Source of the DNA: Rheinheimera sp. SA_1
GTDB lineage: Bacteria; Pseudomonadota; Gammaproteobacteria; Enterobacterales; Alteromonadaceae
DNA: 64,000 nt
Assembly: GCF_001669775.1 (NCBI RefSeq)
Contig: NZ_LXWK01000016.1
Location: 186,001-250,000, forward strand
Direction of reading: 5' to 3'
Position 1 is the stretch's first letter. The number at the start of each line of letters is the position of its first letter. Of the stretch, positions 51,534 to 60,713 are shown in pieces. Below the pieces are notes generated by a model. The model did no database searches. It was not told the DNA's origin and saw nothing but the letters and a program-made list of their open reading frames with translations. Both the position numbers and the translations under genes were made by a program.

Positions 51534-51791
51534 TTACTTTTTGTGGTCATTCAGCCAGCCATTGAGTAAACCAATTTGTCCTAATTTGTGGGCCGCATAC
51601 ATCAGACGGATCGCATTGCTGAGTAGTAAACTGTCATTCCACTGCGTTTTGGCCTGAATTTCCTCGTAACAGATCAGGGCCTCTGGCGTCAGGTAACCTC
51701 GCAATTCTTTGCGACCCGATTGTTTTTGCCGATCCCGATAGCGTTGTTGCTTTTCAGCGTTACTCAGGCTCTTTTTACCTTGTTCTGTCAT
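51534..51791 (-). CDS. Small hypothetical protein, 85 aa
   Basis: The product is basic at the N-terminus (SLSNAEKQQRYRDRQKQSGRKE) followed by RGYLTPEALICYEEIQ, similar in flavour to small DNA-binding ribbon-helix-helix-type proteins. It has no signal peptide or membrane segment. The family is not recognised. No strong ribosome binding site is seen. It is divergent from fabA, sharing its 204-base upstream region. Confidence 0.6.
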   Translation of the reverse strand: MTEQGKKSLSNAEKQQRYRDRQKQSGRKELRGYLTPEALICYEEIQAKTQWNDSLLLSNAIRLMYAAHKLGQIGLLNGWLNDHKK

Positions 51792-51924
51792 GCAATTGAT
51801 CTCATCGTCAGGTTAAGCTCAGAGAGTTGCAGCAAATTCCTGTTTTCCTTGCAGATGCGAGGCTGTTGACTCCCCCATCTTCAAGGAATTTAGGTATATT
51901 TTTTGCTGCAGTGATTGTTTTTAT

Positions 51925-51941
51925 GACTAATCGGACTTGTT
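51925..51941 (+). promoter_or_regulatory. FadR-like site upstream of fabA
   Basis: GACTAATCGGACTTGTT fits the FadR operator pattern (ANCTGGTCNGACNTGTT) at most positions, with the two central G of the left half replaced by A. FadR activates fabA in enterics. Its place directly before the FabR-like site supports it. Confidence 0.6.
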
Positions 51942-51942
51942 T

Positions 51943-51960
51943 AGCGTACAGCTGTTCGCT
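51943..51960 (+). promoter_or_regulatory. FabR-like site upstream of fabA
   Basis: AGCGTACAGCTGTTCGCT is a near-perfect 18-bp palindrome and matches the FabR operator form AGCGTACA..TGTT.GCT known at fabA and fabB. It is 35 bases upstream of the fabA ATG, so FabR would repress by promoter overlap. Confidence 0.7.
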
Positions 51961-51995
51961 AAAGTGACAAGCAATTTTTTTCGGATCAAACATAC

Positions 51996-52508
51996 ATGAC
52001 TCAGAATAGCTTTACAAAAGAAGAATTAATCGCATGTGGCCAGGGCAAATTGTTTGGACCAGGTAACAGTCAGTTGCCAGTCGCGAACATGCTGATGATT
52101 GATCGTATTGTGCATATTTCAGAAGAAGGCGGTAAGTACGGCAAAGGCCAGATCATTGCCGAATTCGATATTAACCCAGACCTGTGGTTTTTTGCCTGTC
52201 ACTTCGAAGGTGATCCGGTCATGCCAGGTTGTTTAGGTTTGGATGCGATGTGGCAACTGGTTGGCTTTTTCCTAGGCTGGACCGGCGGCCCGGGTAAAGG
52301 CCGGGCGCTGGGAGTTGGTGAAGTAAAGTTCACTGGACAAATCCTGCCTACAGCCAAAAAAGTGACTTATACCATTGATATGAAACGTGTGATCAAACGC
52401 AAATTGTATATGGGCATTGGTGATGGTGTAGTCAGTGTCGATGGTCGCGACATTTACGCCGCTGAAGAATTAAAAGTGGGCCTGTTTCAGGATACTTCGA
52501 ACTTCTGA
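51996..52508 (+). CDS. fabA: 3-hydroxydecanoyl-ACP dehydratase/isomerase
   Basis: Dehydrates 3-hydroxydecanoyl-ACP and isomerises the product to cis-3-decenoyl-ACP, the entry to unsaturated fatty acids. The 170-aa protein has catalytic His69 in [13 protein letters not shown] and Asp83 in LGLDAMWQ. It is preceded by FadR-like and FabR-like operators. The downstream region holds a palindromic repeat, then rmf on the other strand. Confidence 0.97.
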   Translation: MTQNSFTKEELIACGQGKLFGPGNSQLPVANMLMIDRIVHISEEGGKYGKGQIIAEFDINPDLWFFACHFEGDPVMPGCLGLDAMWQLVGFFLGWTGGPGKGRALGVGEVKFTGQILPTAKKVTYTIDMKRVIKRKLYMGIGDGVVSVDGRDIYAAEELKVGLFQDTSNF

Positions 52509-52551
52509 TAAGAAGCTCCATCCTGCATGCTGATTGAGTGACGCTGCAGCT

Positions 52552-52708
52552 ATACCCAAAATCATTGTAGATTCGGGTAGGCGACGAGTGAGTGAGACTG
52601 GAGCGCCAGCCCGGCCCGGAGCATAGTTGTCCTATGTGACTGGGTCGGACTGACGCTTCAGCGAACAAACGAAGGCAACACCCCCGAATCTTTAAGGATG
52701 ACGGGTAT
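52552..52708. repeat. Palindromic dispersed repeat, copy 2
   Basis: Outer ends ATACCC and GGGTAT, with ATTCGGGTAGGCG on the left and CCCCCGAATC on the right. A GCGCCAGCCCGGCCCG core resembles copy 1. It fills the space between convergent fabA and rmf and is non-coding. It is about 157 bases long and more diverged than copy 1. Confidence 0.75.
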
Positions 52709-52716
52709 AAAACGAC

Positions 52717-52739
52717 AAACCCCACCATTGGTGGGGTTT
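52717..52739. terminator. Perfect hairpin between fabA and rmf
   Basis: AAACCCCACC (52717-52726) pairs with GGTGGGGTTT (52730-52739) across three bases. Likely a bidirectional terminator for fabA and rmf. Confidence 0.8.
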
Positions 52740-52775
52740 CTGTTGATGGACGTTATATAAACGTCGGGATTGTAG

Positions 52776-52958
52776 TTATTGACCTTTACTGAACAAACCG
52801 CCACCGCGGTCTTCCATCGCCTCGCGATATCCCCCTAACCACTGCGAGCGCGCATCTAAATTCTGGTACGGACAAATTTCTTTAGAACGGCCTGTGACAC
52901 CTGCACGGTAACCTTGAGCATGAGCACGTTCCAGACGATCACGTTTTTGTCTTTTCAT
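52776..52958 (-). CDS. rmf: Ribosome modulation factor
   Basis: The 60-aa protein is near-identical in pattern to E. coli RMF: MKRQKRDRLERAHAQGYRAG, RSKEICPYQ, then QWLGGYREAMEDR. RMF joins 70S ribosomes into inactive 100S dimers in stationary phase. The start at 52958 has GAGGAAG at good spacing; the longer frame adds 15 unrelated residues. The tail GGGLFSKGQ is slightly longer than in E. coli. Confidence 0.95.
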   Translation of the reverse strand: MKRQKRDRLERAHAQGYRAGVTGRSKEICPYQNLDARSQWLGGYREAMEDRGGGLFSKGQ

Positions 52959-53299
52959 ACGGCAGTCTTCCTCAACTGTATAATTTAACCAACAGTGCCT
53001 CAAACGTTGCGTCTGAACACTGTGATTAATAGATAGCTGCTGTCGCGTAAAGGTTCAACCCAAATCTGTAGCGATAAAACTTGACAACAGCTAACAACCT
53101 GAACTTGATTACAATTTAAAGAAAAAATAATGAAATATTTTTTGTAATTTTTCGAAAATATTTCAAAAAGTACCAAATTGCGCCTCTATTGCTGCTTTGC
53201 AGTCTTAAGGCATTCACTACATCAAACTAAGCAAAACAATAACAAACAAAAAGCCACCCGAAGGTGGCCAATATTCATCTGCTCCTGAGCTTGCAGGGC
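52959..53299. other. Intergenic, rmf upstream region
   Basis: About 340 AT-rich bases upstream of rmf. They hold the likely stationary-phase promoter of rmf and, at 53247-53268, the terminator of the DUF3466 gene. No other gene was found. Confidence 0.6.
53247..53268 (-). terminator. Terminator of the DUF3466 gene
   Basis: GCCACC (53253-53258) pairs with GGTGGC (53263-53268) around CGAA; on the minus strand TTTTTG follows. Confidence 0.82.
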
Positions 53300-55003
53300 T
53301 TAGCGCGAACGACGACGTAGTAGCGGAAGCATCGTTAACAGCAACCAGCCAAAGCCAAGACTGCCACCCTGACGTTCGTATCCTTCTTCGACAACGCTGG
53401 AGCAGTTGTCAGGAGTACCATTTGCGACCGGGGTTAATTGCACCGCGACAGCCACCTCTTCCATGATAGCGTTACCAGCGGCGTCTTTAATAATGTCGCC
53501 TTTTACATCACGGGCTTCTGTCTTTTTGGTTGCGGTCGCGACAATGACATTTTTATCATTGATATCTTGCGCCGCAATCACGGTATAACCTGAGTTGCAG
53601 GGTAATAATTTATTGAGGTCATGGAAGCTGTCAGTTGTCAGATCGTACCAAAAGCCCACCTGCCGAATTGTCGAAGAGCCATCGGTATATGAGCTGGAGA
53701 TCCCTACAACCTGATTGTTATTGTTAATGGCAGCCGGTACAACCGAAGCCGAGGCAAATAAATCTTTCGGGAAGGTGATTTTTTGCGTATTCATATCGTA
53801 CACAAAAAACCGTTCCTGATCATAATTGACTCGTTTGACCGCTGAACCAACAATAATGTTTTTGTTGTTAATCGAGGTCGCACGAGAGCCTTCCCACTCT
53901 TTCACATCGAAAAAGGTTGTCAGTTCAGTACCTTGAAAGATCGTGGCCTGATATGCGGTGAAAACTTCATCACGGAAAGTTCTTGGGTTATAACGAATAT
54001 CGGTACTGTCGGTATAAACTGACATCCCCACCACAACACCAGCGTCGTTTACATCATTGGGAACACTGGTATAAAGCACTGGTGCATAGTCGGTTCTGGT
54101 ATGAGGTAAACCGGTTTTTTTGTCGCCTAAATATCCGTACTTAGTCGCTGGACCCGGCTTGCCGTTCGCATCCAGTGTCCAGACTAAACCAGCCATGTCG
54201 TAAGGCGCCGAGTTTACATTTGATATAAATTGATAGTAGCAAATCGCTTTTGGTTCAGTCGCGCCATTACAGGCGGTGTTGATTGATGTAGCTGTTGCTT
54301 CCGCCAGACTAACACTACCAGTTCCAACAACAATACCGCTATTGCTAATCGCCTTAGGAACTGAAATACCACCACCATATTGGGTGTAAATTGGCAACAA
54401 TGGATAACGGCTACCGTTGTTCAGCACCATCCCCAGCACTGAACCGCTTTCCGGCACCCACAATTGTTTTGTTACCGGATTAGGTATAGCCTCAGTGGCT
54501 GCTGGCGTAAATGCCTGCTTTACAAAAGGTGCACTACCGTAACCAAGCATGGTTCCATTATCGGTAATATCAAGCAGGTATTCATAGTTGGTCTGCGGTG
54601 TTTTGGTTTCACGCAGTTTGATTTGTTGGCGAATGTCATAACGGATTGGAAAAGTACCGGCAAAACGCTGGACTGAATAGTCCGAAATATTGCTATTCAG
54701 ATACAACAGCAGTGCCACTAGAGCTTTGGCATTGACGTTGCCTTTTTTAACTTCCTCAATCTCAGCAGCGCTTAAACTACCGGTAATGCTCGCATGAGCA
54801 TAATTTACTGCGGCCAGATCAACCGGGTAGTTAAACTGACCGCTCACCGTGCCAACTGTTTGATTACTATTGTTAATACCGGCAGAAAAACTTGATTTGT
54901 AACCTTCAACAAGGCCAAGTTCTGCTACCTGATAGACTTCAGCCTGGCTCGCAAATACCGCTAATGCTGGTAACATTGCGAAAAAAATAGGCGTTAATTT
55001 CAT
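53300..55003 (-). CDS. DUF3466 secreted protein with GlyGly-CTERM tail
   Basis: The 567-aa product has a signal peptide (FFAMLPALAVFASQA) and a repeated pattern of NNNQVVG and INNKNIIVGSAV blocks typical of DUF3466 proteins. The C-terminus GGSLGFGWLLLTMLPLLRRRSR is a GlyGly-CTERM tail: paired Gly, hydrophobic helix, Arg cluster. These tails are processed by rhombosortase, and the proteins are often exported by type II secretion. The gene is part of a conserved rmf / DUF3466 / uup neighbourhood. Function is unknown. Confidence 0.85.
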   Translation of the reverse strand: MKLTPIFFAMLPALAVFASQAEVYQVAELGLVEGYKSSFSAGINNSNQTVGTVSGQFNYPVDLAAVNYAHASITGSLSAAEIEEVKKGNVNAKALVALLLYLNSNISDYSVQRFAGTFPIRYDIRQQIKLRETKTPQTNYEYLLDITDNGTMLGYGSAPFVKQAFTPAATEAIPNPVTKQLWVPESGSVLGMVLNNGSRYPLLPIYTQYGGGISVPKAISNSGIVVGTGSVSLAEATATSINTACNGATEPKAICYYQFISNVNSAPYDMAGLVWTLDANGKPGPATKYGYLGDKKTGLPHTRTDYAPVLYTSVPNDVNDAGVVVGMSVYTDSTDIRYNPRTFRDEVFTAYQATIFQGTELTTFFDVKEWEGSRATSINNKNIIVGSAVKRVNYDQERFFVYDMNTQKITFPKDLFASASVVPAAINNNNQVVGISSSYTDGSSTIRQVGFWYDLTTDSFHDLNKLLPCNSGYTVIAAQDINDKNVIVATATKKTEARDVKGDIIKDAAGNAIMEEVAVAVQLTPVANGTPDNCSSVVEEGYERQGGSLGFGWLLLTMLPLLRRRSR

Positions 55004-55012
55004 TCAAATCCC

Positions 55013-56971
55013 CTACGACTGCTGGTTTAATGCTTCTAATTGTTCCCATCGCTCATATGCGTGCGCCAGCTTCGACTCAGTCTGCTGTAATTGGTTCAAT
55101 GTAGCTTCGGTGGCATCGGCGTTCTGCCGGAAAAAATCTGGATTATTAACCTTTGCCTGCAACGCCGTCAGTTCGCCGTCCAGGGTTTCAATTAACGCGG
55201 GCAATAATTCCAGTTCACGTTTTTCTTTGTATGATAACTTCTTACCGCTCTGAGCTAAAGTCTGCACAGGCGTTTCTGTCGTTGGTTTTGTAATTAATTG
55301 TGCGTTTTCTACTGGTTTTTCGGCAGCAACAGCGGTAACCGACGGCTTTTGCGCCCTTTGTTGCTGCGAAGCAAGGTAACGTTGCTGATAGGCAATGACA
55401 TCTTCATAGCCACCGGCAACCTCAATCACTTTACCTTCACCGGCAAACCATAACGAACTGGTCACGGTATTGTTCACAAATTCCCGGTCGTGGCTGACCA
55501 GAATGACCGTGCCCTGGTATTGCTCCAAAATGTCTTCCAGCAGCTCCAGCGTTTCGACGTCTAAATCGTTGGTCGGCTCATCGAGGATCAGCAAGTTGCT
55601 TGGTTTTGCGAATAAACGTGCCAGCAACAACCGATTTTTCTCGCCGCCTGATAGAGCCCGGACCGGCGTTCGGGCACGTGCTGGTGGAAACAGGAAGTCT
55701 TGCAGATAACTCAGCACATGGCGGCTCTGGCCATTTTGCATAATTTCCTGCCGACCTTCGGCCACGTTATCCTGAACTGTTTTATCTAAATCGAGCGCCA
55801 TCCGGTGTTGGTCAAAATAAGCAACTTCAAGGTTGGTGCCGCGTTTGATCTCGCCGCTTTGCGCCTGATACTCATCCAGCAAAATTTTGATTAAACTGGA
55901 TTTTCCAACACCGTTTGGCCCAATCAGCGCCACGCGGTCGCCGCGCATCAACAGCAAATCAAAATCAATCAGTACCGGCTTGCCATCAAAAGCCAAGTTT
56001 AAGTGTTTACCTTCAAACACCAATTTGCCGGATTTCGCCGCTTGCTCGATGGCAAAATCGACTTTACCCAGTTGCTCGACCCGGGCCGCGCGCTCTTTAC
56101 GCAGCTCTTTCAGTGCCCTGACCCGTCCTTCGTTACGGGTACGGCGGGCTTTAATGCCCTGGCGGATCCAGACTTCTTCTTCGGCCAAGCGTTTATCAAA
56201 CAGATGATTATGCTGCTGCTCAACTTCAATGGCTTTTTGTTTACGCTCGAGATACTCGGCGTAATTGCCCGGATGCGAAGTAAGAATACCTCGGTCTAAA
56301 TCGATAATGCGGGTCGCCACAGCACGGATAAAGGCCCGGTCATGCGACACAAATATAATGGCGCCGGGAAAACTGATTAAAAACTGTTCCAGCCATTGAA
56401 TGGCAGCTACATCTAAGTGGTTGGTTGGCTCATCCAATAACAGAATGTTTGGTTTGCCAACCAAAGCCCGCGCTAACGCTGCTTTACGTAACCAACCGCC
56501 CGACAACGAAGCAAGTGTTGCTTCCGGGTTCATTTCGAACTGTTCACACAGCTGAAGAATACGAGCTTCTAATTGCCAACCGTCACGGGCATCCAGTTCA
56601 GTTTGTAAATCACCAAACTCGTTCATCTGCGCATCGGTCGCATCATGCAGGTGATCAGACAGCTCATAAAAGTGCTGTAGCTTTTCAGCTAAATCGCCGG
56701 CACCTTCCCGGATAAAATCGGCAATTTTTACGTCAACCCGCGCTGGTGGATCTTGCTCCAGCCGGCTTAATAACACGTTGTTTTGTTTAACAATCTGACC
56801 ATCATCTAAATTTTGCTGACCGGTCAGCAATTTCAGCATCGTTGATTTACCGGCGCCATTACGGCCGACCAGACAAACCCGCTCGCCGACAAACAAACTG
56901 AAATCGACTTTATCCAGCACCGGATTGGTACCAAAGGCTAAGCTAGCCTGTTGAAAACGTAATAATTCCAC
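55013..56971 (-). CDS. uup: ABC-F ATPase Uup
   Basis: The 652-aa protein has two ATP-binding cassettes (GRNGAGKST; GPNGVGKSS), signatures LSGGWLRK and LSGGEKNR, and a C-terminal domain of about 100 residues forming the Uup coiled coil (SYKEKRELELLPALIETLDGEL...). Uup acts on ribosomes and affects transposon excision in E. coli. It starts with GTG three bases after the glutaredoxin stop, so they are coupled. Confidence 0.93.
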   Translation of the reverse strand: MELLRFQQASLAFGTNPVLDKVDFSLFVGERVCLVGRNGAGKSTMLKLLTGQQNLDDGQIVKQNNVLLSRLEQDPPARVDVKIADFIREGAGDLAEKLQHFYELSDHLHDATDAQMNEFGDLQTELDARDGWQLEARILQLCEQFEMNPEATLASLSGGWLRKAALARALVGKPNILLLDEPTNHLDVAAIQWLEQFLISFPGAIIFVSHDRAFIRAVATRIIDLDRGILTSHPGNYAEYLERKQKAIEVEQQHNHLFDKRLAEEEVWIRQGIKARRTRNEGRVRALKELRKERAARVEQLGKVDFAIEQAAKSGKLVFEGKHLNLAFDGKPVLIDFDLLLMRGDRVALIGPNGVGKSSLIKILLDEYQAQSGEIKRGTNLEVAYFDQHRMALDLDKTVQDNVAEGRQEIMQNGQSRHVLSYLQDFLFPPARARTPVRALSGGEKNRLLLARLFAKPSNLLILDEPTNDLDVETLELLEDILEQYQGTVILVSHDREFVNNTVTSSLWFAGEGKVIEVAGGYEDVIAYQQRYLASQQQRAQKPSVTAVAAEKPVENAQLITKPTTETPVQTLAQSGKKLSYKEKRELELLPALIETLDGELTALQAKVNNPDFFRQNADATEATLNQLQQTESKLAHAYERWEQLEALNQQS

Positions 56972-56974
56972 GCC

Positions 56975-57220
56975 TTACTTTCCTTGCAAACTGTGCTCGT
57001 TGATAAAGTCGCGAAGCGACTCTTGATCAAATGGCCAGTATAAATATTGAAAACCTGCACCCAGCACCGGAATGCTGGTGCGAAACTTGGCAAACGCCAC
57101 CGGATCATCAACGATATCCAGTACGGTAAAAGACAACTGCTGCTGCGTCAGTAAACTTTGCGCTTCTTCACACAAATGGCAGCCCCAGGTGCTATACAAA
57201 ACCAGTGGTGTTGCACTCAT
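56975..57220 (-). CDS. Glutaredoxin-like protein
   Basis: The 81-aa cytosolic protein has a thioredoxin-fold with CHLC (C14, C17) in YSTWGCHLCEEAQ and a cis-proline region TSIPVLG. It is a member of the glutaredoxin-like family often found beside rlmKL and uup in gammaproteobacteria. Its start overlaps the end of rlmKL region closely, so it is translated with it. The redox partner is unknown. Confidence 0.88.
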   Translation of the reverse strand: MSATPLVLYSTWGCHLCEEAQSLLTQQQLSFTVLDIVDDPVAFAKFRTSIPVLGAGFQYLYWPFDQESLRDFINEHSLQGK

Positions 57221-57224
57221 TCGG

Positions 57225-59345
57225 TCAGACTCGCGTCAGCTCAAAACAAACGTGAATATGCGGATTGCGTTTAAAGTCTTCCGGCAAACTGGCTGCCGAA
57301 ATATCTTTGACCTGCCAGCCAGCTTGTTGCAGCGCTTCATAATCAAGCTTAAAGCGTCGTTTGTTGTTGGAAAAAATTACTTTGCCGCCGGCACTTACCA
57401 GTTTTGACAACATATTCAACAACTTGACGTGGTCGCGCTGCACATCCCAGGTGTCTTCCATCCGTTTTGAATTGGAAAAGGTCGGTGGGTCGACAAAAAT
57501 CAAATCAAACTGATTTTTACAACCATGCAGCCAGTCGAGCACGTTTTCCTGCACGAACTGATATTGCTTGCCAGCCAGAGCGTTTAAATCAAAGTTACGG
57601 CGAGCCCAATCAAGGTAAGTATTCGACATATCGACCGTAGTTACCGAACGCGCACCACCAATAGCCGCATGCACAGACGCTGTGCCAGTGTAAGCAAACA
57701 GGTTCAGCACCGCTTTGCCTTTGCTTTGCTGTTGGATTGAATGACGAGTAATGCGATGATCCAAAAACAAACCGGTATCCAGATAATCGCGCAGATTCAC
57801 CAAAAATTTCGCGCCGTATTCAGTCACTTCTTTGTACTGAGCGGCTTTGGCCAGCGCCTGATACTGATCTTTGCCTTTTTGCTTTTCGCGAACTTTCAGC
57901 ACCATTTTATCGGTGTGAATACCCAGCACTTTCGGCACCAGATTGACGATATCAAATAAGCGTTTTTGTGCGATGGCTTCGTCGACATTGGAAGGCGCCG
58001 CATATTCATGCACTACCACTTCACCGTCATACCAGTCTATTGCCACGTTATATTCAGGAATATCCGCATCGTATAACCGATAGCAACTAAGCTGTTCGCG
58101 TTTGGCCCACTTCTCCAGTTGCTTTACGTTTTTCTTCAAGCGGTTGGCAAAAGAGTCACTTTCGGTAAAAAATAACGCCGGCGCCGAGGTCACGCTGACT
58201 TGTACTTGTTGTTCGGTCAAATCAAAAATGCTGAATTCACAATCCAGCGGACCGTTAGCAAATTTGTAGTTTTTCAGTTTAGAGAGCTTCAGTGCCCGCA
58301 GTAAATCGCCGTTCGACGTGATCACCGCCAGACGCCAACCCTGAAAATGTTGCTTTAAGCACAAAGAGAAATCGGCATACAGCGGAATAAGCGCCGGTAA
58401 ATCGCCTAACCGCTCGCCATAAGGTGGGTTAGTGACGATCACACCATTGCTGATGCCTTCGATGGCCGTAAGCTCGGTGGCATCACCCTGCCTGAATTCA
58501 ATCACGTCACTTAAACCAGCACGATTGGCATTTTGCTTGGCTTTATCCAGCGACCGTGCATCCAAATCAGAACCGATAAACCTTACACCGGCGGCCAGCG
58601 GCTTTCTGGCACCTAAGGCTTCAGCGCGTAATTGCTGTAATAACGAATTATCAAAATCAGCCATTTTTTCAAAGGCAAATTGCGGACGTTTTAACCCAGG
58701 GGCAATATTGCGGGCCATCAGCACCGCTTCAATTAATAAGGTGCCGCTACCACAAAATGGGTCAAACAGACTTTGGGTGTACTGCCAGCCAGAACGAATC
58801 AGCAGCGCTGCCGCCAGATGTTCTTTCAGCGGCGCTTCGCCCTGCTCTTTGCGATAACCGCGTTGATGCAAAGATGGGCCAGAAAAGTCTTGTACAAAAT
58901 AGAAGTGGCTGCGTTCCATCCGCAGTTGAAACCGCACATCCGGATCCAGCCGGTCGACATTTGGCCGTTCGCCGGTTTTGTCGCGGAACTGGTCGACGAT
59001 GGCGTCTTTAATCCGCATGGCGCCAAACTGAGTATTATCGATGGTTGGATGTTTACCGACACATTCCACTGCCAGGCTCTGATGCAACTGCATATGTTGC
59101 AGCCAGTCAATTTCGTTGGCAGCTTCATACACATCGGTGGTTGCGTCTACGGCAACAGCATGGATCTGACGCATAATCCGGGTGGCCAGCCTGGACCACA
59201 AACATAACCGATAAGCAGTGTCGAGTGTGGCGGTAAAACGCACCATCCCTAAACCCAACTTCACTACTTCGCCGCCATGTTGCTTAATCTCAATGGCTAA
59301 CACTTCTTCAACCCCTTTCGAGGTTAAGGCCCAGAATTCCTGCAT
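57225..59345 (-). CDS. rlmKL: 23S rRNA methyltransferase RlmKL
   Basis: The 706-aa fused enzyme methylates G2445 and G2069 of 23S rRNA. The N-terminal half has a THUMP domain and the RlmL methyltransferase (DPFCGSGTLLIEA, TNPPYGERLG). The C-terminal half is the RlmK methyltransferase (FAYTGTASVHAAIGGA, FVDPPTFSNSKRM). This fusion is normal for gammaproteobacteria. It leads the rlmKL-glutaredoxin-uup unit. Confidence 0.96.
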   Translation of the reverse strand: MQEFWALTSKGVEEVLAIEIKQHGGEVVKLGLGMVRFTATLDTAYRLCLWSRLATRIMRQIHAVAVDATTDVYEAANEIDWLQHMQLHQSLAVECVGKHPTIDNTQFGAMRIKDAIVDQFRDKTGERPNVDRLDPDVRFQLRMERSHFYFVQDFSGPSLHQRGYRKEQGEAPLKEHLAAALLIRSGWQYTQSLFDPFCGSGTLLIEAVLMARNIAPGLKRPQFAFEKMADFDNSLLQQLRAEALGARKPLAAGVRFIGSDLDARSLDKAKQNANRAGLSDVIEFRQGDATELTAIEGISNGVIVTNPPYGERLGDLPALIPLYADFSLCLKQHFQGWRLAVITSNGDLLRALKLSKLKNYKFANGPLDCEFSIFDLTEQQVQVSVTSAPALFFTESDSFANRLKKNVKQLEKWAKREQLSCYRLYDADIPEYNVAIDWYDGEVVVHEYAAPSNVDEAIAQKRLFDIVNLVPKVLGIHTDKMVLKVREKQKGKDQYQALAKAAQYKEVTEYGAKFLVNLRDYLDTGLFLDHRITRHSIQQQSKGKAVLNLFAYTGTASVHAAIGGARSVTTVDMSNTYLDWARRNFDLNALAGKQYQFVQENVLDWLHGCKNQFDLIFVDPPTFSNSKRMEDTWDVQRDHVKLLNMLSKLVSAGGKVIFSNNKRRFKLDYEALQQAGWQVKDISAASLPEDFKRNPHIHVCFELTRV

Positions 59346-59527
59346 AGTCGCACCCTTTTCGCAAATTGGCCGGCATTATAGCAGAACCTAAAGCACGTAC
59401 GCCGCGCGAATTTGCCTTGCTTAGCCAGATTTAACGCCCTGATTTTGCTAAATCAGCGCTTATTTAAGCAGATCGTAGATTAAAGCAGCAGTCAGTTGCG
59501 AAATCGCAATTAGTTGTGATTTGTTGC

Positions 59528-59574
59528 TTGCATCCCTCGCTTAAAAACCATAAGATGCGCCCCGCAATGACGGA
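59528..59574 (+). promoter_or_regulatory. Probable tRNA promoter
   Basis: TTGCAT (59528-59533) and TAAGAT (59551-59556) are 17 bases apart, followed by a GC-rich discriminator GCGCCCCGC. This is the arrangement of growth-rate controlled stable RNA promoters, though neither hexamer is perfect. It lies 18 bases before the first tRNA. Confidence 0.55.
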
Positions 59575-59651
<77 letters not shown>

Positions 59652-59737
59652 AATTGTGACTGACTTAGTTAGAAGGTCACGATAAAAACCATTGCAAAAT
59701 AACAAGTTACACTCTCTGCTCAAGTGTAATTTTCGGA

Positions 59738-59814
<77 letters not shown>

Positions 59815-59822
59815 ACTTACTT

Positions 59823-59849
59823 AAAAGCCGACTTGATGTCGGTTTTTTT
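59823..59849 (+). terminator. Terminator after tRNA-fMet genes
   Basis: CCGAC (59828-59832) pairs with GTCGG (59838-59842) followed by seven Ts. Two near-copies recur at 59931-59953 and 60032-60057. Confidence 0.85.
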
Positions 59850-59856
59850 GTGTCTT

Positions 59857-60060
59857 AAATTCATGGTTATAAAGGTCGTCGGTTCACCCTTCACAAAAAC
59901 CGGGCGGCTGCCGCAACCAACTTACTTAAAAGCCGACTGATGTCGGTTTTTTTGTATGTGAAATTCATGGTTATAAAGGTCGTCGGTTCACCCTTCACAA
60001 AAACCGGGCGGCTGCCGCAACCAACTTACTTAAAAGCCGACTGATGTCGGTTTTTTTGTG
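59857..60060 (+). repeat. Two tandem 104-bp repeats with tRNA 3'-end remnants
   Basis: The unit at 59857-59960 is repeated almost exactly from 59961. Each begins AAATTCATGGTTATAAAGG, holds GTCGTCGGTTCA and a diverged CCGCAACCAACTTACTT end (the T-arm and 3' end of tRNA-fMet with its CCA), then the terminator hairpin and T-run. They look like partial duplications of the tRNA tail plus terminator that have diverged in the middle. They cannot fold as complete tRNAs. Confidence 0.85.
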
Positions 60061-60110
60061 TCTGCAATTCAGTAAGAATCGAAATAAGCTTTTGGTCGTG
60101 AGCAGCAACT

Positions 60111-60713
60111 TCAGTTGTTGCGACTCGGCGCTATCGCCTGTTGAAAAATAGCTATCAGTGGCGCTAAATCAAGGTCCACTCCGGCGATGTTGGCATCAAC
60201 CCATTCTTCTTGTGATATTTCAGGCCAGATCAAATCGTATCCCAAGGCGAACAGTAGTTCTTCAAAGAAAAAGCGTTGGGTTCTGCCATTACCGTCACGA
60301 AATGGGTGGATCAGATTTAATTCACAGAACATGTCCGCAACTTTTTCGACCAATTTTTCCTGCGATCCGATATCAGCTAACGACGGTAGTTGTTTGAACC
60401 ATTTAATGGCCTCAGCTTCAACCCGGCTGCTGGTACAAAATCTGGTGGTACCTTTTGCCAGGTCGACATCACGTACTTGGCCAGCCCAACTGTAAAGGTC
60501 TTGAAATAAATGAATATGCAGGAACTGCAGGTGTTCAAAGGTAAAATCTGTCAGAGGTCGAACGGATGAAAGATAGGTTTGATAACGTACAGCAGTGAAT
60601 TCAGCTTCGGCTTCTGCCAACAGGACTGCGTCGTGAATATTCAGCAGATTGACTAATATATCTGTGCCCGGGTAACAATATTTGTCCTGAGCGACGCCAT
60701 ATTTATCGGGCAT
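60111..60713 (-). CDS. fic: Fic-domain AMPylation toxin
   Basis: The 200-aa protein has the full Fic motif HPFRDGNGRTQR (136-147), whose His starts transfer of AMP to target proteins. The length and N-terminus (YGVAQDKYCYPGTDILVNLLNI) match E. coli Fic. It starts 11 bases before the end of the upstream antitoxin-like gene, so the two overlap and are co-translated. Targets are unknown; related Fic toxins modify gyrase or topoisomerase IV. Confidence 0.93.
   Translation of the reverse strand: MPDKYGVAQDKYCYPGTDILVNLLNIHDAVLLAEAEAEFTAVRYQTYLSSVRPLTDFTFEHLQFLHIHLFQDLYSWAGQVRDVDLAKGTTRFCTSSRVEAEAIKWFKQLPSLADIGSQEKLVEKVADMFCELNLIHPFRDGNGRTQRFFFEELLFALGYDLIWPEISQEEWVDANIAGVDLDLAPLIAIFQQAIAPSRNN

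Noticed and set aside
59857-60060. CRISPR array
   Set aside because: Only two units with a 104-base period, no short repeat-spacer pattern; the units match a tRNA tail and terminator.
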